NCBI GenBank assembly: GCA_036583965.1
Contig: JAZBQD010000034.1
Location: forward strand, 6,159,476-6,223,475
Reading direction: 5' to 3'
Length of the DNA stretch: 64,000 bases
Source of the DNA: Prunella strophiata
Lineage: Eukaryota > Chordata > Aves > Passeriformes > Prunellidae
Part shown: in pieces, positions 36,687 through 48,453 of the stretch
Numbering within the stretch: the stretch's first letter is position 1
How the letters are laid out: every line of letters begins with the position of its first letter
Program-made: the position numbers and the translations under genes
Notes under the pieces: model-generated
Told to the model about the DNA's origin: nothing
The model's input: the letters and a program-made list of their open reading frames with translations, nothing else
Databases searched by the model: none

Positions 36687-38380
36687 ATTTTTAAACTTTA
36701 TTTTCAGCCACTCTGTGAAAAAAACATTAGGGTATTTTGTGATGAGAAGGAAGGATTGCAGAATATGGAGCTGCTGCACAGCCTTGCTTCAAAACAACCT
36801 CCCACCACAGAGCCCTCAGAGGCTCAAACTGGGAATTGGGAAGGGGGATGAAGAAGAGAGGAAGCTGGAACCACACAAGCCTGTAGGAAGGAGAAAGTTC
36901 AGATGCATTTAACACCCAGCAATCAGCAATTCAGGCTTTTCTGGTCCCAGTTAAGCCACAAGTCAGGAGTGACTGCACCAGTTGAGCAGTGGCACCATTT
37001 CAGCCACTGGAAAGGGACAGAGATTAAACAAAAGCAGATTTTTCCAGAGCTGTGTGAGCTGATGCACAGCATCTGCTTTATAAAACTTCCACACTCACAT
37101 TTTCAAATTCACATTGTTGTGGCTAGAAATCCCTGAAACTGAGTATCTCTCTCCCATTAACCTCTTCTGGAGGTATTAAGCTCCAGAATTCAAGTAGAAT
37201 TTCCACTCACATTTCCAAGTAGATCCCTTCTTTTTCATTATTATAATTTATTATGGCTTGGTGTGGAGTTTATGTTAATTTGGTTGATTGCAGAATTTTG
37301 CATTTACAGATTATCTCACTGTTCTTGCACCCTGGTGATTAGAAAAGGGCCCTGGCTTCTCTCTCAGGGTGTTTTTGGGGTTAAGGGATGTTCCCTCCCT
37401 GCCCCCACATCCACTCAAAAAATCACTCTTAGTCCCTATAACCTCAACTATGGCACTTTACTGTCAAGATTGGAAGAAATAAATAATGATAATAAATGAA
37501 AAAGCAGTAGATAAATAACAGAAATTAAAATACTGAAGAAAATACATCTTCACATGCTTTGTTTATTTTAACTTACTTCCCTTTTCTCCATTAAACACCA
37601 ACCCAAGGAAAAAAATCCCTCAGTTTTTCAATTTACCTGTTTTAATGAGCTATTTTGTGTTTTATTGTCTTCCCTACATTTCTTGTTATCCACAGAATTT
37701 CCAGACAAATTCTTGGAAGCTTTTAAATGAAGGCTTTAGCTGCCCAACATGTACCACATCAATGCTGCCTCCAGCAAACCCAGCCTTCTTTAAAAGTCTC
37801 CATAACACAGAAGTGAAGCTGTTTCATGTAAATTAAGGAGTCAATTTCCTGCTAAAACCCTGGGCTGAAAAGAAATTATTTTAGGAACCAAGGAAAGCAA
37901 CAGGCAACAAGAAAATGAGATGATGTTGAGCCATTCCTAAACTTTCAATCTCATTTTTTCTTCTGTTTGCACTTGTGTGGACAGGAGGACCCAGTTCCAG
38001 AGATAATGACTTAAGGAGGACTAATAAAGAAAAAAGAAAATACCCACACTGAAATAACTGGGAGTTTGGTACTGGAAGGGAGAATTTAGGTGAAGCAGAG
38101 TCTCTGCAGCAGGTCAGCTCAGCCACTGCTGGAAATGCTTCTGCTGAGGCAGGGAGAGCAGCTTCCCCCTCATCCCTGAGGGAGCAGAATGAAGGCTCTG
38201 CATGATCAGGACAAAATTAGAAATTATCTTCCCTCCCTCTTTGCTCCCATGAGTTAACAAAACCAGTTCAGGTTTCAATCAAACCAAAACACTTCAGGAC
38301 AACTTCTGAGGACTGGAATTTCTTCACCATTCAAGAAATAATGCAGCAGGGGAGGTCCTTTCAGTGCCCTCAGGCACAGA
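36687..38380. other. Non-coding stretch, no gene recognised
   Basis: AT-rich, unique-looking sequence. No frame has a recognisable domain and no repeat family is evident. Confidence 0.65.
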
Positions 38381-38464
38381 GTTGTTCCCTCTCAGATATT
38401 TCATATATCAGATATTCCATAAGGACACAGAATTAAATCTGTGTTTTCAAATGTGCTTTTCTTT
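38381..38464 (+). repeat. Dispersed repeat pair, copy A
   Basis: This stretch is about 90% identical by eye to 42247-42331 in the same orientation. Shared blocks are GTTGTTCCCTCTCAGATA, TATCAGATATTC, AGGACACAGAA and ATCTGTGTTTTCAA. The flanks do not match. The family is unknown to me; it could be a decayed transposon or LTR fragment, or a conserved element duplicated once. Confidence 0.88.
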
Positions 38465-41400
38465 GCATGGGCAAAACTCACAGCAACTCCATCAAAGTCC
38501 AAACCAGCACTCAGATAATCAAAGCTGGAGGAGGAGATCATTTGGCCATCCCTACTCTGATTTTAGCAATCCTTTCCAAGAGCAGCAGTTGCACAGAACC
38601 TACTGACTCCATCATGGGTGTGTTTCCTTGTCCCACTGGATGTGAATAAATATTTAGAGATTCTTCCTGACTGCTGTGTGCTGCTGCAAATTTGAGCTGT
38701 GCAAGTGTCCTAGTCCCAAAAACAGCTTAATGAGCTCCTGAAATAAGCTCCTAAGTGGAATCAAGCAATATTGACCTGCCAGCAGCACGGGGCTTTCAGC
38801 TCAGTGTTCACTAACACTGTATTGGCATCAGTTCTGAGGCCTGGAAAGGATAAAATACTTTGAAATTAAGCAAATAAGTGTTAAGCAGAAGAGCCAAATA
38901 TTCTTTATGGTTCTATAAAACAGCTTGTTGTAAAAAGGAAAGTTTTCTTTTTCTGTGTTCTCTTGAGAGTTTCATTGGCTGTGAACTTAGTACCCCATGC
39001 TCTCACCCTATTCAAAGGGAAAGCAAATTAATTTCTTTTAATCTGTCAGAAACAAATTAAAGGGACAAGGCAGAGGTGGTTAGATGCTCTAAATATGAAC
39101 ATGAAGTCACTGCATTGTTGTTTTACAGGAAAATCCTGAAAAAACCATGTCAGGGAAAATCTTAGGATTGTTTCCAAAACCTTAAAACCCTCCAGGGAAA
39201 TAACTTTCACCCTGGAGTGTGTCAATGTTTCAGCACCTGCATCTTTTTGTGAAATTCATGGTCTTGACATCTTCTTAGGAAAGGAAGTCTGTGAAATGCA
39301 AATGCAAAGCCACTTCTTCACCTGATTCAGATACTGATGGTCAAAGTTCAAGCTACAATTTTTATTAGCTTGATCCTCTGGCCCATCTTTGTTTATACAT
39401 CTTTAAACACCTTGTTCACAAGGGACACTCCTCTAAAACTTTGCCTCTGATACTTTTCTGGGTTAGATGGGTCCTAAAAGGGATTCCACAGTTCTGAGAA
39501 ATCCATGTAGTGTGAGAAATGCAGATAAAGATGTAATCACAGCTCACTCTGTGAGGTACCTTGTGATGGCTGAGTAGAAATGACATTTTCTATTATCTCA
39601 TGTGACATAGCCAAGCTACCCAGAAATTCTCCAGTGCAGGCATGTGATAGTTCAGCATAATTCCTGCTGTCAAAGAATCCCAGCGCATCAAATTCCAGCT
39701 GGAACAAGCAAGTATTCCAAGTAAACAGAAAATAGTCAATTTGCACCTGTGGTTTTGTCCCAGCTGTGAACATCTGTAGTATTTCCTACCCAGGGAGCTC
39801 TGCTGCAGGCAGGGGAGGAGACAACCTTGTGTATCAGCTTCAGAGAACTCAGGACAGTTTCCTCACATTTTCCTTCTTTGGGAAAAGTTGAAAACCTCAA
39901 GTTATTCCAACAAAGCTGGTCATGTGCACTGCAGAGAGCTCCCAGCTGGGACTAAAGTTTATTCTGTCAAAATATCAGCTGTGGCTTTATCTGTTGATGA
40001 TGGGCAAGTGCAAGTGGCTCTTAGCAGATCCTGGTGAGGGGCCCGGGGAAGGAGGAGGGTCTGGGCTGTGAAACAAATATCAGCAGCAGGCAAGGAGCAC
40101 AGGCAGGAAGATGAGGCTTCAGTAGGAAGTGTTGCCTTTTTGGTTGCCCTTAAAAAGATTTGGGAATCCAGGGTGTATCTCTGAGCAAAAAGGCAGAGGA
40201 GAGAAGCAAATCATCCATGAGGACACAGCCAGGAAGCTCAGAGCATGAGGAGAATGATGGAGGAGTTTTCTGATGACTGGTTTTGCCCAACTGGAATGAC
40301 CTTTCCTCTGCACATCACCTGCTCTCCCCACAGGAAATCATTTATTGCATTTTCATCCTGAGTTTATGTCAGTTTTTTCTTTTAGCTGAGGCTTTTAAAT
40401 CAGGCTATCAAGACAGAAACAGACACATCTTGCAAGCTTAGGCTTGGCTTTTCTTTGCAGGAGTGCAAAAATGCACTGTACAATGTCATGCCTGATTTAT
40501 CTGAGAACATCCCAGCCCAGTGCTCCATCTTTCTGGTTGTAGCACTTCCTCCTCCATCCTTTTAGAATGTATTCATCATTCCTGCTTCTCATTCCCTGCT
40601 TTTCCCTGGTGCATCATTGCTGGGGAAATGTCATTAGTGAGAGTATTGTTCAATGTAAGGCAGAGGAAAAAGAAATAGAGAGACAACTGCAGCCTCTACA
40701 AATCAGCCTCAGGGAAGTCTTTGGGGGGAAACTGATATTGCTGAGTAGTTTAGAAAGCTAATGTTGTCATTCAGAGTAAGATTTAAAGCTACAGATGAAA
40801 TATGAAAAGCAGAATGAGGGAGAGCTGATGGAGGCAGCTAGGGAAATCTGAAATGGGAAGAAGGCAAATAAATTTATTTGCCTGACTGTCAGTGTAGCTC
40901 AGCATGAATAACTTTGCCTCCCCCTTTCACCTTCCCTCCAAGGTTAAGCAAACCTAAAATAATTTACAAGTACAGACATGATTTTTCTTGCTCGGAAATA
41001 CACTCCACATTTGGGACATTATGAAAATCTGCTCGTAATATTAAACCAACTAAATCTCTTAGAACTCCTGTTGGAAGGGAATGTGTTATAAAAACCAAAG
41101 GGATGCCTCTCTGTGTCACCTTACAAACATAATAGGCTTCCATAAATCCTGGAAATATCCATAAAGCCTGGGAATATCACTGCCAACATCAATTGTGAAA
41201 AACTTATCCCCTCTGTGTTCCACAAACAAATCTCCAAGGGCTTTGTTCCACTTGTTCCCCTAATGATCTCCTTTTCTTTACCAAATCCAGAACTGAATCC
41301 AGGCAGTTTCCAGACAAATTGGGAGGATTTAAAACAGCAAACTGCTGGGGGCTCCATCTCTCTTCAGAGAGACCAAGGTGGTGAGCAAGCAACAGAGCAA

Positions 41401-42246
41401 ACCTGCCCCTAACATAGCAGCGTCCTGCTTGTGTGACTCACCAATTCCCACCCATTAGAATGAAAGTGAAATGCTCTTTTATGTTAGCAGTGAACACCCA
41501 CCCCAGCCTCCCCTCGGGCAGGGGAATGGGGAGGATTTGGGAGTGGATTCCTGCAGGGACCCTGTTCTCAGCTCCTCGTGTCAGCATCAGCTTCAGAGCT
41601 GATCCTTGAGAAACCCCAGGCAGAGCCTTCTGCTCTTTAATACATTTAATCTTGTCTGCAGGGTGTGTGATCAACCATCAGAGCCTGGTTTAAAGTCCCA
41701 CATCTCCAGGGGAATCAATAAATGGTGTCTAAGACAGCAGTGACCAACAGACCCCAAGAGATCATTGCCAGAAGAACTGCTCAGGTTTTCCAGCACAACA
41801 CCTAAAGTGCATTTTCCTCCCCTTCCCTCCTGCCTCTCCCCCCTCTGTGGCTGAAGTGGGGAATTTTCTATATTTTACCACTGCACATGTTAATATTATG
41901 AAGGATTTTTGCCAAGGTTTGAGCTGTTAAGAAGGCAAGAGCAGCTTTGCACAGCTGACAAAGGCGACAAACACGGGAAAAGCTCCAAGGAATCTTGGGT
42001 GGTTTTAATAACCAGATATTTCAATGTGAACATGGAATGGGCAGACTGCTACAGGAGTAGCTCATTCTTTTGGTGTTCCAGTTGGTTAATTCCCAATTAA
42101 ATTCCTTCAGGACATGTTTGGAGCTCTGAAGCACCGAGGAGTTTGTAGAGTCAGAAATCTCAGAGCTGGTTTTTTTTTAGTGCTGACAGGAGCACAGATT
42201 AAAACCCACTAAATTAGACTCCAAAAAATAAAAAATTAATGTCCCA
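38465..42246. other. Non-coding stretch, no gene recognised
   Basis: Unique-looking, CpG-poor sequence between the two copies of the dispersed repeat. Frames stay below 80 codons. No element or RNA gene recognised. Confidence 0.65.
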
Positions 42247-42331
42247 GTTGTTCCCTCTCAGATACTTCATGTATCAGATATTCAGCATGAGGACACAGAA
42301 GTGAATCTGTGTTTTCAAGATGTGCTTTTCC
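42247..42331 (+). repeat. Dispersed repeat pair, copy B
   Basis: This is the second copy of the segment at 38381-38464. It differs by a few substitutions, a small change around CAGCATGAGG and one inserted G before ATGTGCTTTTC. It lies about 3.87 kb from copy A. Confidence 0.88.
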
Positions 42332-44593
42332 CAGGTGATTTTCCCTACCCCTCCCTGCAGGGAAGCACCCATGAGTTTTGTTCAGCCTTGACATGGTTTG
42401 GGGCAACAAGAATCCAACTCTGATTTTCTACAGTGTTGGTTCTAATATCAGTGAAAACTAAAGATAAAATTTCTTATAAACTGCTTTGTAACGAAGCTCA
42501 GGACTGCCTTTAAATAATGTCCAAATATAAACTGCACAAAAATCAATGGTCAAAGCAATGTGAGTGAAACTTTTTGTCTTCTCAATAATGCACAGTGACC
42601 ATTCCTGTGTGAAATGCTGAGGAAACTCTCATGTTGAGAAGAAATTAGAGGGAACAGAATGTTCCAAGATCAAACAGAATGAAGGCAAAGCTTGTTTGCC
42701 AGCAGAAAGATAAACCCAGGGTGCCACTTGCACCCCTGTGAATATCCCTAAATATTCCCAGCTCTCCCAAATCCCTTCCCACATCTCAACCATCCCCAAA
42801 AACCTCCCCTGACCCTGCCTGGGGTTCATCCCCAGTGCCCTGGAATTCTGTCCAGACAAAAATGTGCATCAGCATAAGAGAGCTTTGATAAAATAGCCAC
42901 ACTGGATATTGGAGATTTTGGGTGGCAACAAGAAGAGAGAAATGTACAAAGGACAAGTGGGCACTGGGTGTGCTTTTAAGAACAAAACATCTGATTTCAT
43001 TATCCCTGGGATGCAGAGGATGAGTGGGATGTGAGCCTGGTCTGTATTCACCCAGCTCTCTGCAGGACCAGTCATGAATGCATTTATTGTGCCCAGGAAT
43101 AGAAAAGGTTTGGTGCTGTTGGTGTTATTTTACATTTATCAGCTGATAAATGAATTGGGGTTGGCAGGAATTCTGATTTGCTTGTTTAGAGCAAGGTACA
43201 AGGCTGGCTGAGCTGTGATGACTGGGTGTGCATTTCATGAGGAACGATGCAAATAGCAATATTTCGCATTTTCCTTTCAGTTTCACCCAGAGCTCTTGAA
43301 GCACCTCCTAACTTCATATTCATAACACCCAATTTATGTACACCCTTCCTGAATTACTGAGAAGTGACACCTCAGCCAGCTCCTGCAAGCCAATTCTCTG
43401 TACTACACAAAATTATGTTTTCTATGTACAAACTGAATACACAGGGACTCTAATCTGCATTTAGATTTAACATTTATAACAAAGCATTACTACAGGCTAT
43501 ATATGTTAATTCTGCAGTGTCTACAACACAGAATTTGCATTGGAAATGTGCTTTCTGGCATGGATAATATGTGGGTTTCAGGCTACATCTGATTTTTCAA
43601 GTCACTGAGACAGTGACTCCATTAACCAAAGCCAGCACTTTGTTGCACTATTTGGCCTCACCTTTATTATGGTCACACTATTTCTTTTCATGAAAAAAAA
43701 ATAATTATATAAGGCACATAAATATTATCAGGCAGGAGGTAGAACAGAGCAGTTATTGAAGCACACCCTACTCCATTACACCTGCTCTGTTTTAGAACAG
43801 AGCACTTGTGAAAAAGTTCTAAATTCAGTTGACCTATTTCTTGGATATTTCACATGGGTTTGGCTGCCTGGAAATCAGCAGTGCTATTCCTGATTTATAG
43901 TAGTACTGGAAGCCAGTTGATTTTGAGATCAGGCTAACCCAAAGCAGAAAATCACATTCACTCAACTCAGCTTCTCCCATATTTTTTGCAATAAAATAAA
44001 TAGATTTTTATATCGTTCAGTTGATCTAAGTACAGTGCAATATTCAGATGTAAACAGCAACCTTAACAATAAAAATGATCTTACAGATTTGCACTTTACA
44101 TGCTAAGAAGATTTCACATTATGAGTTTTAGAAATATTCATGGCTGGTGTCAAGACTTGCTAAATTTAACAGGCTGTGAAAGAACTGGGCTGAGCCATAA
44201 GGGCAAAGTAAGGATAATTCTACAGCCAGTGTGGGATCATATAAAACTAATTTATAGACTCTGCAGAAACTCTGCCAGCTCCTTGAGGCACATTTAAACA
44301 CCTTTCCTTAAGCAAACTGCCAGAATTCCTCTGAAGGATTTATATCAGATGTGGGAGATTGGGAGCTGGATGCAAATCAGAGAAACTGAGGAAGGTATCA
44401 GTGAGGCCTCACACGAACATCATTGTGAGATACCTACAGGAGAGATCATGAAATAATAGAAAAATCAGAGAAAAATGGGTCTGAAAGGATGCAAAATTTA
44501 AATATTATTATTAAATAATAATTATTATTCTTTAATAATAACATTAAAATAGTGCTAATTTCTTTGGCTATAGCTGTCAATTATGGTTATTTA
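42332..44593. other. Non-coding stretch, no gene recognised
   Basis: AT-rich, unique-looking sequence ending in an ATT/AAT-rich patch at about 44495-44545, just before the TTTTG block. Confidence 0.65.
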
Positions 44594-44917
44594 TTTTGGG
44601 GGTTTTGGGGGTTTTTTTTTTGGTTTTTGGGGTTTTTTTTGTTTTGTTTTGGTTTGGTTTTTTGGAGGTTTTTTGGTTTTGGGGTTTTTTTTCAGTTTTT
44701 TGTTTAGTTTTTTTTTATTGGGTTTTTTGGGGGTTTTTTGGTTTTGTTTTGTGGGGTTTTTTTGGTTTTTTTGTTTGTTTTTTTGGGGGGTTTTTTGGGT
44801 TTGTTTTGTTTTGTTTTGTTTTGTTTTGGTTTTGTTTTGTTTTGTTTTGTTTTGTTTTGTTTTGTTTTGTTTTGTTTTGGGAGGGTTTTTTTTTTTTATT
44901 TTGGTGGGGTTTTTTTG
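44594..44917. repeat. T/G-only block with (TTTTG)n core
   Basis: About 324 bases are almost entirely T and G, with runs of up to six G and ten T. A clean pentanucleotide TTTTG array occupies about 44803-44880. G runs separated by short T loops near 44598-44635 give G-quadruplex potential on plus. Long frames on both strands (F/G/V-rich on plus, K/N/P/Q-rich on minus) exist only because the block lacks stop codons. Confidence 0.95.
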
Positions 44918-44974
44918 TACAAAAGCCTTTTCTCCCAGGACACTTGTGACCAAGTATTTACCAGAGTAATCTAC

Positions 44975-45240
44975 TCCATCCGTGCTGGTGGGAAGGGCGG
45001 AATTATCGACGGGTGAAAAGCCCAGGGGCGAGTTCCAGCCATCGATGGATGGAGCGGGGCTGGTGATGGCCCCGGTGCCCGGCAGAGCTCACACGGAGCC
45101 GGCTGATGGCACTGACAAGGGGCACTCCCTATTTTTAGATGAACCTCTGAGGCTGCCAGCCCTGGAGTTACTGCCCTGGATAACGACACAGGGACAGCAA
45201 ACTGGAGCTGCCCCCTGTCCCCACACGTTGCCGTGATGGG
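44975..45240. other. CpG-rich patch of unknown origin
   Basis: About 265 bases carry roughly fourteen CpG (CCGTGCTGG, GGGCGG, TATCGACGGG, CATCGATGGATGGAGCGG, CCCCGGTGCCCGG, GAGCCGG and others), whereas the rest of the window is CpG-poor. It sits between the T/G block and an AT-rich tract. It could be a small CpG island, a fragment of a GC-rich minisatellite or exon, or misjoined sequence. Frames at 44982-45236 (plus, 84 codons) and 44971-45300 (minus, 109 codons) have no recognisable domain. Confidence 0.6.
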
Positions 45241-45318
45241 ATGGTTTCTAACATTTTTTGCATTTATTTTTTGGTGTGGTTTTACTGGCCGTGATGCCAA
45301 GTTATTTTGCCTTTTTCC

Positions 45319-45352
45319 TTTTATATATTCCTACACATAGGAATATATAAAA
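45319..45352. repeat. Perfect inverted repeat, 15-bp arms, 4-base loop
   Basis: TTTTATATATTCCTA at 45319-45333, loop CACA, then TAGGAATATATAAAA at 45338-45352. The arms are perfectly complementary. It marks the left edge of the AT-rich tract, where TAGGAAT recurs several times further in. Confidence 0.95.
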
Positions 45353-46110
45353 TATATATATTTATATTTATATATATATATATATAAAATATAGATATAT
45401 TATATATAATATATAATATATATTATATATATATACATAAAATACACACACATATATATTATAATATGTGTGTGTGTGGTATTTTAATAATATAAAAATA
45501 GAAAAGAGAGAAAGAAAAAATGAGACAATGAAAGAGAAGTGCGATAATAAAGGGAAGAATAGAAATGATAAATAAAGAGATAAGAAATAGAAGAAATAGG
45601 TAGAAAGATAAATATAAAAAGATAATTAGAGAGTAGATTAAAATAAATATTATATATATTCAATAAATAAGATTTATAAATTTTTTATATATACATTTTA
45701 ATATATATAATTTTTTTCTGCATATTTTTATATAATATATATATTATATATATTAAAAATATACATCAAAAATATATTTTAAATGTGTATATATATAGTA
45801 ATATATATTATATATATAAACAATATAGGAATACATATGAATATTATATGTATATAAATGTATTTTTATATAGATATATATTATACACCTATAAATAAAA
45901 TAGGAATGTATAATATTCATATAATATGTTATTCCTGTAAGAGATAATAATATATTATAGGAATCATATATTATATGAATGTATAAAATATAATATATAC
46001 AAATATATATTGTATATATTTTTTATATATTTATAATGTATAAATTATACATTTTTATATATCTATATTTAAAATATATATATACTATATATCTATAAAT
46101 ATATATAATT
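45353..46110. repeat. AT-rich low-complexity tract
   Basis: About 760 bases dominated by TATATA, with a GAAA/GATA-rich interlude at about 45495-45630 and short TG runs near 45465. The AT dinucleotide phase shifts often, so it is an old compound array. Such tracts form cruciforms and are prone to length change. Confidence 0.93.
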
Positions 46111-47149
46111 TTTTACAGGTTTCCTTTTCCTTTTTGCTTTTTCCTTTCATATATTCTCTGTATTCTTTACACATATATTTGTAGCCAATTATTGAATTAG
46201 TAGCTAGTTTATTAGGTATTAATTTTCCCAATATTATTCCCTGCCCTGATAGGCTCAAAACACATTCCAAGGCTCCCATCCCATTTTTGGTTCTCCCTAG
46301 GAACCAAAGTTGAGACCAGCTCTTTGAGACATATTTTTATAAGCAAAGTTTAGTTCCCATCCGAGGGAGGAGAATTTAGAAGAGTAAAATTACCTCACCT
46401 CTTATGTCTCTAAGTGGTGATTTTTTATTTTTTTTTTCAATTATGATAATTTGCTAAAGTTATAAAGCTATATTCACCCTGGTGGGGGGGGTGGGGATTT
46501 TGTGGAAATTTTCTGTATCTTCCCCTGGAGGCCTCCAATAAATACCAGCCTTTTTATTACCTCCTATACTAATATAATATTGAAAATGTGTTGTTTTATT
46601 TCCAGGCTCCTTAAGGCATCAGCCAGCCAGACAAATATTAAGGCCAGCACAGGTTTCACCCTCTCATGTTTTTAATCCACATTCTGTCACAAATTCAACC
46701 AGGGCTGGTGCATTCAGCATCTAAAATCACACATCAGTGCTCAGTTGCTCCATGGAGGAGGCTGAAACAGCTGAAATCTTAAATTTCCTGCTGGATGTTC
46801 CTTGAAATTTGAGGGTGTGATTGAATTATCAGGTGAATCTAACAATGTGTACTTGTAGCTGCTTAGGAAAATAGCAAGTAAATCAATTAAGTGTGGCTTG
46901 ATTGTCTTTGAATCAGTTTTGAGCTGTTTAACCTTGCCATAGTCCATTAAAATGCTTCTGTTAAAATAAATATTGAAAAGGCCTTTTAGAAACCTAACAT
47001 AAATGCAGCATTCTGTGGGCAGGAGCAGCACTGAGAGTCTCCAGCATTCTTCATCTTCCCTTTTCTCCAATTGCTCAGACACAGCCACAGCAGAGTCTTT
47101 GAATTTGTGTGTAGAATTTGTGGGTGAAATTTAGAAAATTAGAGATTTA
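46111..47149. other. Non-coding stretch, no gene recognised
   Basis: AT-rich sequence with a T-rich run near 46425 and a G8 run near 46486. The minus frame 46741-47088 (115 codons) has no recognisable domain. Confidence 0.65.
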
Positions 47150-47225
47150 GCATGAGCAAAATTAGCAAAAAAAAATTTATTAGCAAAAAAAATTTAGCAA
47201 AATTAGAGAATATTAGCATATTCTA
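47150..47225. repeat. Degenerate ATTAGCAAAA tandem repeat
   Basis: Four to five imperfect units of ATTAGCAAAAA, or TTTAGCAAAA, follow one another before the sequence turns to TATTAGCATATTC. Confidence 0.8.
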
Positions 47226-48431
47226 ATATTTCTCTTAGATTGCCAACAGTGCTGTGTTTGGTTTAATCCAGCTCCCATGAATGCTGTGCTCTGAGTGAGG
47301 CCTTTTGGTGATAACCTGAATAAACTGGAGCTTAAATACAGCACCTAAATCACAGCCAACAAAAATGAGCTGCACTCAATTTTTCTGCATTTTTACACTG
47401 ATTTGGTTGAGTGGTTTTGGTTGATCTGGCTACTGAAACACTTGGTTTGTGGTGACTTTATTTTATGATGGCTATTTTAAAGGGCATGATACGAGAAAAT
47501 AAAAATTTGATACATTGAAAATAATGAAATATTAAAAATAACAGAGGGAAAATGTAAATTGTGAGGGATTGCTGTATTAATATCCAGCCACAGTCTGTTA
47601 GCAGCCAGTTACCATCACTGACATCTGACCACAAAAAGAGCTCCAGCTCTGCCTGATCTGAAGGGCTTTGTTCACTTGTGCTGCAGATTGAGGCATCAGA
47701 GGGTGAGTGCTGCAGGGAAATGTCTGAGCCTTGGGCAGTGGGTAAAACCCTGCAGAACTCCTCATTCCTCCAGGAACCTCTTTGGGATCTGTCCCACTGA
47801 AGAGTGGCATGAGCTGTAGGGTTTCTATGAAAATTACAGCAAAATAAACATCAGGAAAATGAAAACAGAATTCTTTAGGATCTGCACTTTAAAAAATGTC
47901 AATATGGGGCTTGCACTGACCCTTTCAGTGTCCAGCCAGCATGAAACTGCCTTCCATGTGTCCAGGGTGAAAACAGGAAAGCAGTCACTCCAAAATAAAG
48001 GTTGTTGATACAGTCCAAGAAGAATAAAACTGTCACTGATAAACCTCTTCTGGTAAGGAAGCAAACAAAAGTGAATAAGAAAAATTACTCCTATTTTGTG
48101 GCAATATGGTTCTTGACCCTTGGTGTGTTTCTAAATGGAAACTACAGCTGGTGTATAATTGGATGTAGGTTTTTGAATATTTCAAACCTTGTAATTCTTT
48201 CTCAGGGATTTTATTTGTATTAATCCTTTTACCTTTCTGTTGAGAGATTAGAAGCAATGTTCCACTTAAAAGTACCAAGTGCATACCTGGGTCCCAAGCA
48301 GAAAAGAAGGAAATTAACTGTTTTACTTGAATAGCTGTTAGAAAGAAATACACAGAGGAGAAAATTTCATTTTCTTCATTTTCCACTCACCTAACTCCAC
48401 AAACAAGCAAGCTCTGACATACAGTTTTATT
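47226..48431. other. Non-coding stretch, no gene recognised
   Basis: Unique-looking AT-rich sequence. The minus frame 48033-48386 (117 codons) has no recognisable domain. Confidence 0.65.
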
Positions 48432-48453
48432 AAAAAAAAAAAAAAAAAAAAAA
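48432..48453. repeat. Poly-A run, 22 bases
   Basis: Preceded by ACAGTTTTATT with no AATAAA in the expected window, so a retrocopy tail is not supported. A simple homopolymer is likelier. Confidence 0.95.

Noticed and set aside
44583..45016. Open frames of 92-128 codons rich in F/G/V or K/N/P/Q
   Set aside because: The T/G-only block lacks stop codons on plus and gives A/C-only codons on minus; no real protein is indicated.
48432..48453. A22 as the tail of a plus-strand retrocopy
   Set aside because: No AATAAA upstream and no recognisable transcript sequence.
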